DNA of 64,000 nt, taken from contig NVXR01000009.1 of the NCBI GenBank assembly GCA_002733995.1, forward strand, positions 1 through 64,000, written 5' to 3'. This DNA is from Desulfotalea sp. (GTDB lineage Bacteria; Desulfobacterota; Desulfobulbia; Desulfobulbales; Desulfocapsaceae). A program made the position numbers and the translations under genes. The notes under the pieces are model-generated. The model was not told where the DNA came from, ran no database searches, and saw only the letters and a program-made list of their open reading frames with translations. Positions 45,595 through 54,770 of the stretch are shown piece by piece. How positions within the stretch are numbered: the first letter of the stretch is position 1; every line of letters begins with the position of its first letter.

Positions 45595-45638
45595 CTCCGT
45601 GCTTTAAGATCCCCCGTGAACGGATTTGAAGCACGGAG
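45595..45638. terminator. Inverted repeat downstream of mmsA
   Basis: CTCCGTGCTT (45595-45604) pairs perfectly with AAGCACGGAG (45629-45638), and the loop contains CCGT/ACGG (45614-45617, 45620-45623). It lies 56 bases past the mmsA stop. No T run follows, so it may be a terminator or an RNA-stabilising 3' end. Confidence 0.5.
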
Positions 45639-45814
45639 AAACCGTTAAAGGCGGTGGTTCAACCCATAGTGGCGAGTCATTAAAAGAGTCAGGTTTAAGC
45701 GGGTAAACAGTGAGCTTAGATCTATACGCTGTGCTTTACAATGATTTGAATTTGTTAAGTAGTCTGTTCTAAATTGAAGCATTAATTAACCCGATTTGTA
45801 GGAAAGAGGTGGTT

Positions 45815-46249
45815 ATGTCACTGATAAATTTTGGCAGTATTCTCGGATTTGCCGAGGAGATAGAAAGGCAAAACATGACATTCTTTGCCCAGGCATCTGT
45901 TAATCAAGCCTGCGTCCAAGATAATGCCATGTTTCAGAGCATGGAAAAAAGTGCCAAGAAGAGAGTAGGGGAGGTTCTGCGCATAAGGAGAGAGAATGTT
46001 TCGGAGATGATCCTAGAGACATTTGCTGAACTTCAACGTGATCCCTTTATTGTCGCAACGGAAGATGCTTCGACCCTTGAACCTGATCTTGTCATTGATA
46101 GGGCTCATGATTTGTTGGCGCGATCCGTCGAGTATTATGAGAAGGCTGCTACTAAGTTGAAAGGTCAGGCTGATGTTGCTATGGCCTTGAAAAACTTAGC
46201 AAAAAAACATAAGAAAGAACAAAACAAACTGACAGCATATTGCCTATGA
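45815..46249 (+). CDS. Unrecognised helical protein (ferritin-like topology possible)
   Basis: This 144-residue protein is almost entirely alpha-helical in composition, with four amphipathic segments: ILGFAEEIERQNMTFFAQAS, a Lys/Arg/Glu-rich middle, AHDLLARSVEYYEKAATKLKG and the basic end. The arrangement recalls ferritin-like bundles, but the ExxH metal-binding pairs are not seen, so iron binding is doubtful. The ATG at 45815 follows GAGGTGG; a GTG 6 bases upstream lies inside that site. It stands between the dehydrogenase and aminotransferase genes, so it may belong to that pathway's regulon. Confidence 0.75.
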   Translation: MSLINFGSILGFAEEIERQNMTFFAQASVNQACVQDNAMFQSMEKSAKKRVGEVLRIRRENVSEMILETFAELQRDPFIVATEDASTLEPDLVIDRAHDLLARSVEYYEKAATKLKGQADVAMALKNLAKKHKKEQNKLTAYCL

Positions 46250-46581
46250 AAATCCGTGAGGCCCAAAAAAATATGAGCAGTATTTTCAGGTTGAAGTCGT
46301 AATGTTCAAAGCTATGGGGGGGGGGCACTTAGTGTGCCGATCATATCTCAACGGTAAGGTGCAAAAGTTTCAACATTGGCGAGTAAGGCGGGGATACTTT
46401 TACATCTTTTCTTCTGTCGCTGGCCAGTGATACTGGAGAAATGAGAATAGACCACAGAGCTCAGAGCTATACAGCTAACCTCTGTAATCGTTTCTCTAAA
46501 CAAAATACACTCAGTCATAAATCTTGATAGCGTATACCAGAGGTAGAAGGCTGGGCATCATCCTAAGATAAGGATAAGATT
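46250..46581. other. Gap with a ten-G tract upstream of the aminotransferase
   Basis: No gene is seen. A run of ten G (46316-46325) interrupts an otherwise mixed sequence about 260 bases before the aminotransferase start. The AAGGAT ribosome-binding site for that gene is at the right end. No promoter could be placed with confidence. Confidence 0.55.
46316..46325. repeat. Homopolymer of ten G
   Basis: An uninterrupted G10 tract lies in the noncoding spacer. Long G tracts are prone to strand slippage and can alter promoter spacing or a leader structure. Effect unknown. Confidence 0.9.
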
Positions 46582-47976
46582 ATGGGAAAAACTGATTGGC
46601 TTGAATACGATGTGGAGGAAATAGTCAAGGGTGATAAGGACTGTCTCTGGCACCATATGAAACCTCATAGTGTGTTTGAGTCACAGGAGCAGATGGTCAT
46701 AGTGGCGGGGGATGGTATAGAGGTTACAGACATAAGAGGACGTACATTCATCGATGTTACTTCCGGTGGGGTTTGGAGTATTATGGTTGGCTACGGTCGT
46801 GAATCGATCGCCAAAGCTGTCTATGATCAACTCGTTAAAATGCCTTATTTTGCAGGAACATATGGCAATATACCCGCCATTAAGTTTGCTCAAAAACTTC
46901 TAGAAAAACTCCCTTCAATGGGCAAGGTTTACTTCTCTAATTCAGGCTCAGAAGCCAACGAAAAAGCTTTTAAGCTTGTGCGGCAAGCCTCCCGTATTGT
47001 CCCAGAGCGGGCAGGTAAATATAAGATTCTATTCCGTGACAGAGATTATCATGGCACCACTCTAGGGGCGATGAGTGCCTCCGGACAGATTCAGCGTAAG
47101 AGAGATTATGGGCCTCTGCTTGAAGGCTTTATCGAGTTTCCTCACTGTTGTTGCTATCGCTGTCCTTTTGCTAAGGTCTATCCAGGGTGTAATATCGAGT
47201 GTGCCCATGCCATTGAAGATGTCATTACAAGAGAAGGCGCGGATACTATTGGAGGGCTCATCGTTGAGCCGGTTACTGCGGGTGGTGGTATTATTCCCCC
47301 GGTCAAAGAGTATTTTCCCATCGTTGAAGCTATCTGTAAAAAACATGCTATCTGGCTGATAATGGATGAAGTAGTTTGTGGATTTGGCAGGACAGGTCGC
47401 TTCTGGGGGCACGAGCAATATGGTGTGGATCCTGATATTGTCACCATGGCAAAAGGCCTGGCCAGTTCTTATGAACCTCTTTCTGCCACAGTTGTTAAGC
47501 AATATATATACGATCATTTTTTAGGTGATGCCACCGATGAAGAAAAACGCCTTAACTACTTTCGTGACATTAGTACCTATGGCGGATGTACAGGGCCCAT
47601 GGCTGCGGCTCTAGAGTCGACCAGAATAATAGAGGATGAAAACCTCGTTGAAAATAGTAAAATTGTAGGTGCATACCTATTTGAAAAACTGTGTGAATTA
47701 AAGGGATTGCCTCTTGTTGGTGACGTTCGTGGCGTTGGTCTTTTTGTAGGGATCGAATTTGTACGCGACAAGACAACTAAAGAGCCTGTTTCGGACGCCG
47801 AGATGGCAACCATTATGGGTAATCTTTTCGCTGAAGGGGTTATCGCAGGGAGAACCAACAGCAGTTTTGACGGTCTCAATAATGTTATGAATTTCGCACC
47901 ATCCTTGATTATAACAAAAGAACAGGTTGATCACGTTGTTGCAGCGGTTCGCAGGTCTATAGAAAAGGGAATTTGA
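46582..47976 (+). CDS. Class III aminotransferase, taurine:pyruvate type
   Basis: This 464-residue PLP enzyme has the fold-type I, class III motifs: NSGSEANEKAFKLVRQ (about residues 120-135), LIMDEVVCGFGRTGRF (about 259-274), and the PLP lysine in VTMAKGLAS (Lys 291). The Cys-rich insertion FPHCCCYRCPF...C...C (about residues 186-207) and the SGGVW start block closely resemble taurine:pyruvate aminotransferase (Tpa), which yields sulfoacetaldehyde and alanine. Beside mmsA, a beta-alanine:pyruvate role giving malonate semialdehyde is equally plausible. AAGGAT precedes the ATG. Confidence 0.85.
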   Translation: MGKTDWLEYDVEEIVKGDKDCLWHHMKPHSVFESQEQMVIVAGDGIEVTDIRGRTFIDVTSGGVWSIMVGYGRESIAKAVYDQLVKMPYFAGTYGNIPAIKFAQKLLEKLPSMGKVYFSNSGSEANEKAFKLVRQASRIVPERAGKYKILFRDRDYHGTTLGAMSASGQIQRKRDYGPLLEGFIEFPHCCCYRCPFAKVYPGCNIECAHAIEDVITREGADTIGGLIVEPVTAGGGIIPPVKEYFPIVEAICKKHAIWLIMDEVVCGFGRTGRFWGHEQYGVDPDIVTMAKGLASSYEPLSATVVKQYIYDHFLGDATDEEKRLNYFRDISTYGGCTGPMAAALESTRIIEDENLVENSKIVGAYLFEKLCELKGLPLVGDVRGVGLFVGIEFVRDKTTKEPVSDAEMATIMGNLFAEGVIAGRTNSSFDGLNNVMNFAPSLIITKEQVDHVVAAVRRSIEKGI

Positions 47977-48165
47977 TCAAGATTTCATGTGATTACTCTG
48001 GCAGTTTTTACTAAAGCCGAAGTAGTCACTTCTCTCGTTAAGCGGCGTAATTGATGCGACTTTGAGTGATTGTTAAAGTCAGATGGCGCTGGATGAATGG
48101 TGTCTAGAAGCTGCATCTCAAGGTGAGGCGTATGCCTGAGCACAAAAAATAACCACGTTCTACCT

Positions 48166-48588
48166 TTATTTGTTCTTGCACGTGCCCCAAAATAACTCTT
48201 GTCTGTTCTGGCGGCCTAGGCTCCATAGAATGAGCAATGTACATCCTATAGCAATGCCAATAAGGTTGTATGCGATATCAGCAAAAGAAAATTGTCGGGT
48301 GAGAGTCAATAGCTGTAAGAACTCAATAGTGCAAGCTATGCTAAAAACTAAGCTAAAACTGATGATGACTCCCAACTTGTAAAATATACTGATAAAAGAA
48401 AATAATGTGCAATAAGCAAGAATATGTCCGATATTGGAAATAAGAATAACCCGTGTTTGGGTCCAGTCAGAAGATATTCCCAGTAGCATTCCCGTTTGAT
48501 TGTAAATGGCTGCAATGGTCGAGTCATTAAATAATGCAAAGAAACAAATTATTAAAATGATAGCCACTAAAGAAGTAAACTTTATCAT
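48166..48588 (-). CDS. VanZ-like membrane protein
   Basis: This 140-residue protein has four membrane spans and the VanZ-like pattern: ISNIGHILAYCTLFSFISI (about residues 50-68), CTIEFLQLLTLTRQFSFADIAYNLIGIAIG (about 86-115, quoted only in part). Its start overlaps the WecG-type gene stop by 4 bases (ATGA), so it is the last gene of the polysaccharide operon. VanZ-like proteins occur in surface-polysaccharide and antibiotic-resistance loci; the molecular function is unknown. Confidence 0.8.
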   Translation of the reverse strand: MIKFTSLVAIILIICFFALFNDSTIAAIYNQTGMLLGISSDWTQTRVILISNIGHILAYCTLFSFISIFYKLGVIISFSLVFSIACTIEFLQLLTLTRQFSFADIAYNLIGIAIGCTLLILWSLGRQNRQELFWGTCKNK

Positions 48589-49349
48589 TGTTTACGGAAC
48601 CCAAATCGTTGGGCAAGTACCATGCCGATAAAAATTGGGTTTGAGATGAAATTACGTCGGAATAATCTGCGCGGTTCCTGTAGCAGGCGTGGCAGCCATT
48701 CAAGACCCATTCGCTGGAAAATAGGGTGGGAACGTTTGACATTACCGGCATAAAAGTCAAATACGGCACCAATGGCTCCCATAAATCGTACATCGAGTTT
48801 ATGCCTATGTTCATAAAGCCATTTTTCCTGTTTGGGGGCTGTCATTCCCACCCATAGAACGTCCGGATTTTGACTGTTTACAGCATCAATCATCTGCTGA
48901 CTCTCCTCTTCACTGAACTCTGCTTTGTACGGTGGTGAATATGAACCTGCAAAGGTGATATTGGGGAATTCCATCGTCATCTTTTGTTGAATAGTGGCAA
49001 GTGTCTGCTCCGTTGATCCGAGAAAAAAGCAACTCTTGCCTCCTGATTCATTCAATGCCTTATTCAACCCTTGGAAAATATCACTTCCTGTTACCCGCTT
49101 ATGAATTGAACCACCAAATATTTGTGAGGCAAGGACTATCCCGGTTCCATCTGGTGTGACGAGGTCACTGGTGTGAAGAACTTTCTGAAAGAAGGGATCG
49201 CGGCGGGCTTCGACCAGCGAATGTGGGTTTGCGCAAACAAAGATCTTTCCTTTGGCTTTATCGTCTATCCATGTGATAATTTTTTTAACACAATCGCTTG
49301 TGCCCATTGTTGTGACAGAATAACCGAGGATGTTTTCGTTATTTTTCAT
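48585..49349 (-). CDS. WecG/TagA/CpsF-family glycosyltransferase
   Basis: This 254-residue GT26 enzyme has the family blocks ANPHSLVEARRDP (about residues 40-52), LVTPDGTGIVLAS, WVGMTAPKQEKWLYEHR (about 162-178) and MGAIGAVFDFYAGNVKRSHP. Members transfer N-acetylmannosamine, ManNAcA or glucose derivatives to lipid-linked sugars. The ATG at 49349 is chosen over an upstream TTG. It is the only non-GT4 transferase in the locus, so it may act early in repeat-unit assembly (inference). Confidence 0.92.
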   Translation of the reverse strand: MKNNENILGYSVTTMGTSDCVKKIITWIDDKAKGKIFVCANPHSLVEARRDPFFQKVLHTSDLVTPDGTGIVLASQIFGGSIHKRVTGSDIFQGLNKALNESGGKSCFFLGSTEQTLATIQQKMTMEFPNITFAGSYSPPYKAEFSEEESQQMIDAVNSQNPDVLWVGMTAPKQEKWLYEHRHKLDVRFMGAIGAVFDFYAGNVKRSHPIFQRMGLEWLPRLLQEPRRLFRRNFISNPIFIGMVLAQRFGFRKQ

Positions 49350-49612
49350 AGGAGTTGCAATCTCTTCTTGTTTGTGTCTGTTAAAGAACAAAAAGTATAC
49401 GATTTTAAAAGCGTTGGATCTTGCCGGGGATGAATTCGGTTGTATATCTTTTTCGGCATGGGGCCAAGTTTATCATGTGTCTTGGTTCATGTTGTACCCG
49501 GTTGTTTATGGAGCGGAACATTTAAACGTTGCCTTCATTTAAAAGTTATGCCGTAGTTGGGGTTTTGCAACAGGTAAACAAAAATGCACTGTATGGTAGT
49601 GTACGTATTTCG

Positions 49613-50782
49613 TCAAGAATTCTGGCTAATTGTTCGAGCTTTTTGGTAGGCATCGATCAACCTATTGTAATAGGTGTCGGGTGTGTATTCTTGCAATGCC
49701 TTCTTTCTTCCTGCAACGCCCATTTCTCGGCATAACTTGGGATTATCCCAAAGGTAGTTGATTTTTTTTGCAAGATCTTGGGTATTGCCAGCTTCATATA
49801 GCAATCCGGTAATACCGTCATCAACAATTTCAGCAATACCGCCTATACGCGAGGCAATAACGGGTCGTCCTCGCAACATTGCTTCAACTAAAACCATTGG
49901 GAACCCCTCATACCAAATGCTGCACAGGACAATAAGTCGGCTCTGTAGCATAAATTGACTAACCTTGTCGTATGGCATATGACCTTGAAAAGAAAAATTA
50001 TCCGGGGCCTCCGTTACAAGTTCGGATGCTTTCTCATATCTACCTGCGGCCTTGAACTTGATATGTGGGTTGGTTGCTGCAACCTCAAGAAGATGATCCA
50101 CACCTTTTTCTGGGCTAATTCTACCAATGAACCCAATGTAGTCTCCAAGGGTGGTTGAGTTCTCTTCTGAGATCGGTTGGCTCATATTTGGTATAATCGT
50201 AATTCTTTCTATGGGGTAGCCTTCTTTGACGAGTTTCTTTTGTTGAAAAACCGTTAAGGCGGCAAAACAGTGAATACCGTGTAAATACGATTTTCTTTTC
50301 CGAGCTACAAAGTTACGTAGAGCGTAACCGAGGCTTTTACTGAAACTGCCCTCACAGTTATTGAAAACACAAAAATACTCTTTTCCTCCAGAACATTTTT
50401 CGCAAATCTCTCCATTGACCATAAATAAGCCATTGGGACAGATAAGCCGATAATTATGTACTGTCATAACAACCGGTATGCTGATTTTTTGACAGACATG
50501 GAGTATTGCCGGTGAAATGAGAGGGAAAAGGTTGTGGATGTGAATGATGTCCGGTTTGTGCTGTAGCAGAAAATTTCGAAACGAGCGCACTGAAAAGGGG
50601 TTGTAAATTCCACTGCAGAAAGCTTGCAACTGGCCTAAAAACTTTCTGTCGATTTCAGTGCTGCTACGTACGAATCTGCAAACAGAGTGACCATGGCTCT
50701 CAAGCAACTGAATTTGAGCGGCAACAACAGCTTCTTCACCACTGAATATTCCGTATTCGTTATGGACTAGACATATTTTCAT
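49613..50782 (-). CDS. GT4-family glycosyltransferase
   Basis: This 389-residue protein has a GT-B fold with FIGRISPEKGVDHLLE (about residues 222-237) in the middle and the EGFPMVLVEAMLRGRPVIAS motif (E-x7-E, about 296-315) that binds the nucleotide sugar. The N-terminal domain has HNEYGIFSGEEAVV, typical of GT4 acceptor domains. Its start has AAGAGAT as ribosome-binding site. The donor and acceptor sugars cannot be read from sequence. Confidence 0.92.
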   Translation of the reverse strand: MKICLVHNEYGIFSGEEAVVAAQIQLLESHGHSVCRFVRSSTEIDRKFLGQLQAFCSGIYNPFSVRSFRNFLLQHKPDIIHIHNLFPLISPAILHVCQKISIPVVMTVHNYRLICPNGLFMVNGEICEKCSGGKEYFCVFNNCEGSFSKSLGYALRNFVARKRKSYLHGIHCFAALTVFQQKKLVKEGYPIERITIIPNMSQPISEENSTTLGDYIGFIGRISPEKGVDHLLEVAATNPHIKFKAAGRYEKASELVTEAPDNFSFQGHMPYDKVSQFMLQSRLIVLCSIWYEGFPMVLVEAMLRGRPVIASRIGGIAEIVDDGITGLLYEAGNTQDLAKKINYLWDNPKLCREMGVAGRKKALQEYTPDTYYNRLIDAYQKARTISQNS

Positions 50783-50814
50783 AGTTCTATCTCTTGTTTC
50801 TTAAAAGAAAACGC

Positions 50815-52059
50815 TCAATATGTACTCATTACCTTCTTGTACAAGATATTAACTTGCTCTGCCTTTTTGTCCCATGAAAAATCACCTGCACGTGCCAACG
50901 CACCATGTGCAAGCTCTTGGCGCCATGGTTCATCGGCCCATATTTGGGAAATGGTTTTAGATATATCTATTGCCACCTGTTTTGGTGAGGTAACTGGGAT
51001 TGTAATCCCGCATGAGGGGGTGACCACATGGGAAAAACCGCAATGATCTAGACAAATTATTGGTAACCCCAGGGCAAGAGCCTCAATGGTTACCGTTGAG
51101 GTAAGATCTCGCAAGCTGGTAATAAGCAGGATATGGCCGGTTTGCATAATGTTCAAGGCCTCTTGACGCGGTAGCCAGCCATAAAATCTGCAGCGCTTAT
51201 TGATACCTAACTGGATTGCTCTTTGTTTCCACTCCTCCGTTTTTTCACCTTTGCCAAGAATGTTCAGCTGCCATTTTACGTCATTCCCAAGAAGGCTCAG
51301 TCCTTTTAATGCTAGGTTGAGAGCTTTTCGTGGTATATGCACCCCAGTCCAGACAATTTGTAACGTAGTATTTTTTCCCCTGAGTGTAGGTTGGGCTCGG
51401 ATTGGGCAGGGTAAGCCGACTTCTGTTATCATGGTACTTTTACAACCCCAGATACGTAATGCTTTGTGCTGGTTTTCAAGGGTAGCGCAAATTAGACCAT
51501 GCTTTGCTTTCTGGGCCGCCACCCTTGGGCGTTTAAGGAAGTGGGAGTGAAAGAAATTTATACAGTTGTATGCCAGATAATACATTACTCCTTTTATGCC
51601 AACAACAGGTAAGAAACGGAGTGGAAAGTACCCCATACCGCCAATTGGCCCCCAGACAAAGGGGATTTTCAATTTCCACAGATAGCCGGGTTCTCTAAAG
51701 CCGACCATGGTAAGTTGGTGAGCCACATCAAAATGAATTTCTTTATGTAGCTGTAAGGCTTTCTCGTATGCCTGTAGGTGCCATTTTTTATAATACCAGT
51801 AATAGGATGGTGGCCATATTTTACGTAATAGTGGATTGCTTTGTTTCTGAATTATGAAAAAATGAACTTTGGCCGCAAAATCAGGGTTATTTTCTAAATA
51901 TCTTTCAATTTCATCCTGAAATCCTCCTTGTTCAGTTAAAATCCATAAATCATGATGTGCAGCTAATGCGTGAATAAAGCCCCAGCCAACCCCAGGTTCT
52001 GAGCCTCTATTTGGACTGCAGGCATAGGCGGAGATTAGTATTTTAAGGCGCTTAGCCAT
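50815..52059 (-). CDS. GT4-family glycosyltransferase
   Basis: This 414-residue protein begins with the GT4 pattern ISAYACSPNRGSEPGVGW (about residues 9-26) and has WTGVHIPRKALNLALKGLSLL in place of the usual G-R-L-x-x-K-G segment and TVTIEALALGLPIICLD near the C-terminus, so the first Glu of E-x7-E is replaced. It overlaps the stop of the APH-like gene by 8 bases. Function inferred by fold; the substrate is unknown. Confidence 0.88.
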   Translation of the reverse strand: MAKRLKILISAYACSPNRGSEPGVGWGFIHALAAHHDLWILTEQGGFQDEIERYLENNPDFAAKVHFFIIQKQSNPLLRKIWPPSYYWYYKKWHLQAYEKALQLHKEIHFDVAHQLTMVGFREPGYLWKLKIPFVWGPIGGMGYFPLRFLPVVGIKGVMYYLAYNCINFFHSHFLKRPRVAAQKAKHGLICATLENQHKALRIWGCKSTMITEVGLPCPIRAQPTLRGKNTTLQIVWTGVHIPRKALNLALKGLSLLGNDVKWQLNILGKGEKTEEWKQRAIQLGINKRCRFYGWLPRQEALNIMQTGHILLITSLRDLTSTVTIEALALGLPIICLDHCGFSHVVTPSCGITIPVTSPKQVAIDISKTISQIWADEPWRQELAHGALARAGDFSWDKKAEQVNILYKKVMSTY

Positions 52060-53494
52060 GTTCTACCTCTAAAATAGTTGATATCTCAAGTAGTTTTGGA
52101 TGGGGATTTCGCAAATATTCAAGGGTAAGCCATATCTGTAATGAAAGATCAATATTAACGTCTTCTGGCAATGTCGCTCTCTTTTTCAGCGTCAAACAGG
52201 CCGTGTTTATATCTTGTATGATTGTCTCAGCACCATGCCATGGACCTAGCAGTATTGCCTGACGAATGATAAAGTGGAAAATATCGGTAAAGACGAGACC
52301 GTCACTGATACTGTCTTCCCAATCCCAGAGTAATAATTTGTTTGCTTGAAGAGCAATGTTCCAAGGGGCGAAATCTCCATGCACCCGGTGGCAAAGGAAT
52401 GTACGTTTTTGGAAATTGGAGCTGAATAATTTTTTTATAATTCTTTCAATCTCTTTTGGCACTTTAATTTCTTTCTGCTCGCAATACTGTTTTATGAGTC
52501 TACAATACGTTGTTTGAGAAAATTGTAGGAGCGAACTGTCCAATTTTGTGAGGGAACTGAGGCATGAGAAATGCGGCTCTGTAAGTTCGGAACTCTGGTT
52601 TTTATTGTCTCTTGGTAAACAACTTTGTATCTGGACGAGGTATCCGTTCCACTCTTTTTCCAAGAGTAGTTTTGGTACATATGTATTGCACATCGTAGAA
52701 TTGGATATGTTTTGAAGTGCGATGCTTTCAGAGAGAATGGCATTTTTGCCCTCTTCTGTGTCAGCGATTTTCACAACTAAGTCGGGATGATTTTCAAGAA
52801 GAATAAGACCTGTAACCTTTCGTTGGATTGAGTTTGAACCGCAATATAGAATAATATCATTCACAACGAGCTGCAATTGTTCACTCAACCAGCCTAACAG
52901 ATAGTCATTTTTTGCAATTTTACCTTTGGTAATAATAGTTATGCAATTCGTTTTAAGATGTCTGGTCATTCCAATGTTACTCAGCATAGTAGCAAGTTGG
53001 ATAGCAACTCTTGCGTGTAGAGTACCAGGTGTGTGAAAGTGTAAGCCTTTGTTACGGGTATTACAGTTGCTAATGGGATAAAAAATTCTTGGAATTTCTG
53101 GTGGTAACGCGCCATATTCTGAAATTGTGTAATCCTTGAAATGCAAAGCTGTAGGGCAGGTGTCAGTGAATATCAGGACAGAATCGGCTTTTAGCAGTGA
53201 AGTATGGGCTTTGGCGAATTCGTCATGCTCCACCAGCGAGAGTTTGCCAAGAATAATCAGATCGTAACTTCTCTTGAGCTGGGGGATACCCTTTGTGAGT
53301 TTCACCAGACGGTTGCTTAGTTGGGTGGGAATATCATTGGGCTCTAATGTGTCTAAAGAAGTGTTGTGATCAATTCTAGTCCATGTTCTGGCGAGGCTTA
53401 TCAATTGACTGGCTTGTAAACCTAATGCTAGTGTTCTGCTGTTTTGGTGGTGGGGAAGAAGTACTTTCCATGTTGCGTTGCGTTCATCCAGCAT
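52052..53494 (-). CDS. Two-domain protein with a C-terminal aminoglycoside-phosphotransferase-like (APH) fold
   Basis: This 480-residue protein has the APH kinase motif HGDFAPWNIA (about residues 376-385) and the metal-binding DWEDS (about 396-400), typical of the choline/aminoglycoside kinase fold. The first 200 residues resemble a methyltransferase-like core without a clear SAM motif (LALGLQASQLISLARTWTRID, then YDLIILGKL and a SVLIFTD strand). It lies between two glycosyltransferase genes, so it may phosphorylate a sugar, lipid or polyol in the repeat unit (inference). There is a stop codon two codons upstream of the ATG, so the start is fixed. Confidence 0.75.
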   Translation of the reverse strand: MLDERNATWKVLLPHHQNSRTLALGLQASQLISLARTWTRIDHNTSLDTLEPNDIPTQLSNRLVKLTKGIPQLKRSYDLIILGKLSLVEHDEFAKAHTSLLKADSVLIFTDTCPTALHFKDYTISEYGALPPEIPRIFYPISNCNTRNKGLHFHTPGTLHARVAIQLATMLSNIGMTRHLKTNCITIITKGKIAKNDYLLGWLSEQLQLVVNDIILYCGSNSIQRKVTGLILLENHPDLVVKIADTEEGKNAILSESIALQNISNSTMCNTYVPKLLLEKEWNGYLVQIQSCLPRDNKNQSSELTEPHFSCLSSLTKLDSSLLQFSQTTYCRLIKQYCEQKEIKVPKEIERIIKKLFSSNFQKRTFLCHRVHGDFAPWNIALQANKLLLWDWEDSISDGLVFTDIFHFIIRQAILLGPWHGAETIIQDINTACLTLKKRATLPEDVNIDLSLQIWLTLEYLRNPHPKLLEISTILEVEHG

Positions 53495-53624
53495 TTGTTA
53501 CAAAACCCATGAAATTATTTAAAAGTGTAGCCCATGTTGCCGTAATAATTTTTACTATAGCAAGTAAATGGCGATCTTCTATGTATTACTTATGATCTTA
53601 ACTTTTGCAGCGCTTGTTGTAGTG

Positions 53625-54770
53625 TTACAGGAGCTCCGTATTGTTCGTTTGATAATGGAGGTCTTTGGCAAAATTAGCCATTACAATTTTGTTATCCATT
53701 TTTTCAACTCTTATGCGTGCCATTTGACCCATATTCTTTAAATCACACTTGTCTGATAAGGCATATTGTAGAACTTGGGTCATTTCTTTGATATTGTGTG
53801 GATCGACAATCCAGCCAGTTTTATCGACGGTGATTAATTCTCGTGCACCGTTGTAATTGGTGGTAATTGCAGGGCAGCCGCATGCCATAGCTTCAAGTAC
53901 TGTTAGACTGAAAAGATCTTGTAATGTTGGCAGTATAAATAGGTCACTATTCTGGAGCTCTGTAACTATCTGGGTGTAATTAATTTGTCCTTTTAACATT
54001 ATTCCATCTAAACCATTGTTCTGGATAAATAAGTTAATGTCTTCTTCGAGTGGACCTGAGCCGACAATGATGAGTTCTGTTTCTAGGAGAGTTTTTGCGG
54101 ATAGTTGTTGCCAAGCTTCAAGCAAAAGCATAATTCCCTTGCCTGATATTAGACGACCAACAAAGATTACCTTTGTTTTTTGTTGCTCTGGTGATGCCAT
54201 AGTTAGGGGCCGGAATGTTTCCATGTCTAGGCTCCAAGAACTTCGTCTAATATTATCAGAAATACCACTGTTGTGTAGGAATGCTAGAGCGTCGTTGCTG
54301 TAAGGAAAAAAGAGATCACATTGCCTATATGCCCAAGCTTTAAAATGCTTAACGGGTCCATCTGAATTGCGTCTGGCGTGAGGTGTATCTTCTACAATTA
54401 GTGCTATTTTGAAATTTAATAATAATCTTAAAGGCAACGTGATAAGAATTTGGGTAGCATTGCAGAGCACTACTATATCAGGGCGAATTTTCCATAATAC
54501 AAAAAAAAGTCGAAAAGGTATAGAGCGTCTTCCTTGTATTATAAAATTTAAGTCATGACTTGTTGCTGTTGATTTCAAAATGGTGCTTTGAAGAATGTAC
54601 GTTTTTACTCCGTCGATCTTTTGTACCTGCTGCTCTGGATGATCGTCTCGCAGCGCTTGGTCTAAACATAACGATACATCAAGTGTTTTGTGTGTCACAA
54701 GAGCTTTAAGTCTACTGTGCCAATATGGAGATAGGCTTGGTAGTACAATACATGTTTTTAATCGTGACAT
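53625..54770 (-). CDS. GT4-family glycosyltransferase
   Basis: This 381-residue protein has the GT4 core FVGRLISGKGIMLLLEAWQQL (about residues 204-224), IVGSGPLEEDINLFI, and the LFSLTVLEAMACGCPAIT motif (about 288-305). The N-terminus (CIVLPSLSPYWHSRLKALV) is a variant acceptor domain. Its start overlaps the polymerase gene stop by 13 bases. The locus is visibly richer in A+T here than elsewhere in the window, which fits acquisition of the cluster by transfer. Confidence 0.92.
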   Translation of the reverse strand: MSRLKTCIVLPSLSPYWHSRLKALVTHKTLDVSLCLDQALRDDHPEQQVQKIDGVKTYILQSTILKSTATSHDLNFIIQGRRSIPFRLFFVLWKIRPDIVVLCNATQILITLPLRLLLNFKIALIVEDTPHARRNSDGPVKHFKAWAYRQCDLFFPYSNDALAFLHNSGISDNIRRSSWSLDMETFRPLTMASPEQQKTKVIFVGRLISGKGIMLLLEAWQQLSAKTLLETELIIVGSGPLEEDINLFIQNNGLDGIMLKGQINYTQIVTELQNSDLFILPTLQDLFSLTVLEAMACGCPAITTNYNGARELITVDKTGWIVDPHNIKEMTQVLQYALSDKCDLKNMGQMARIRVEKMDNKIVMANFAKDLHYQTNNTELL

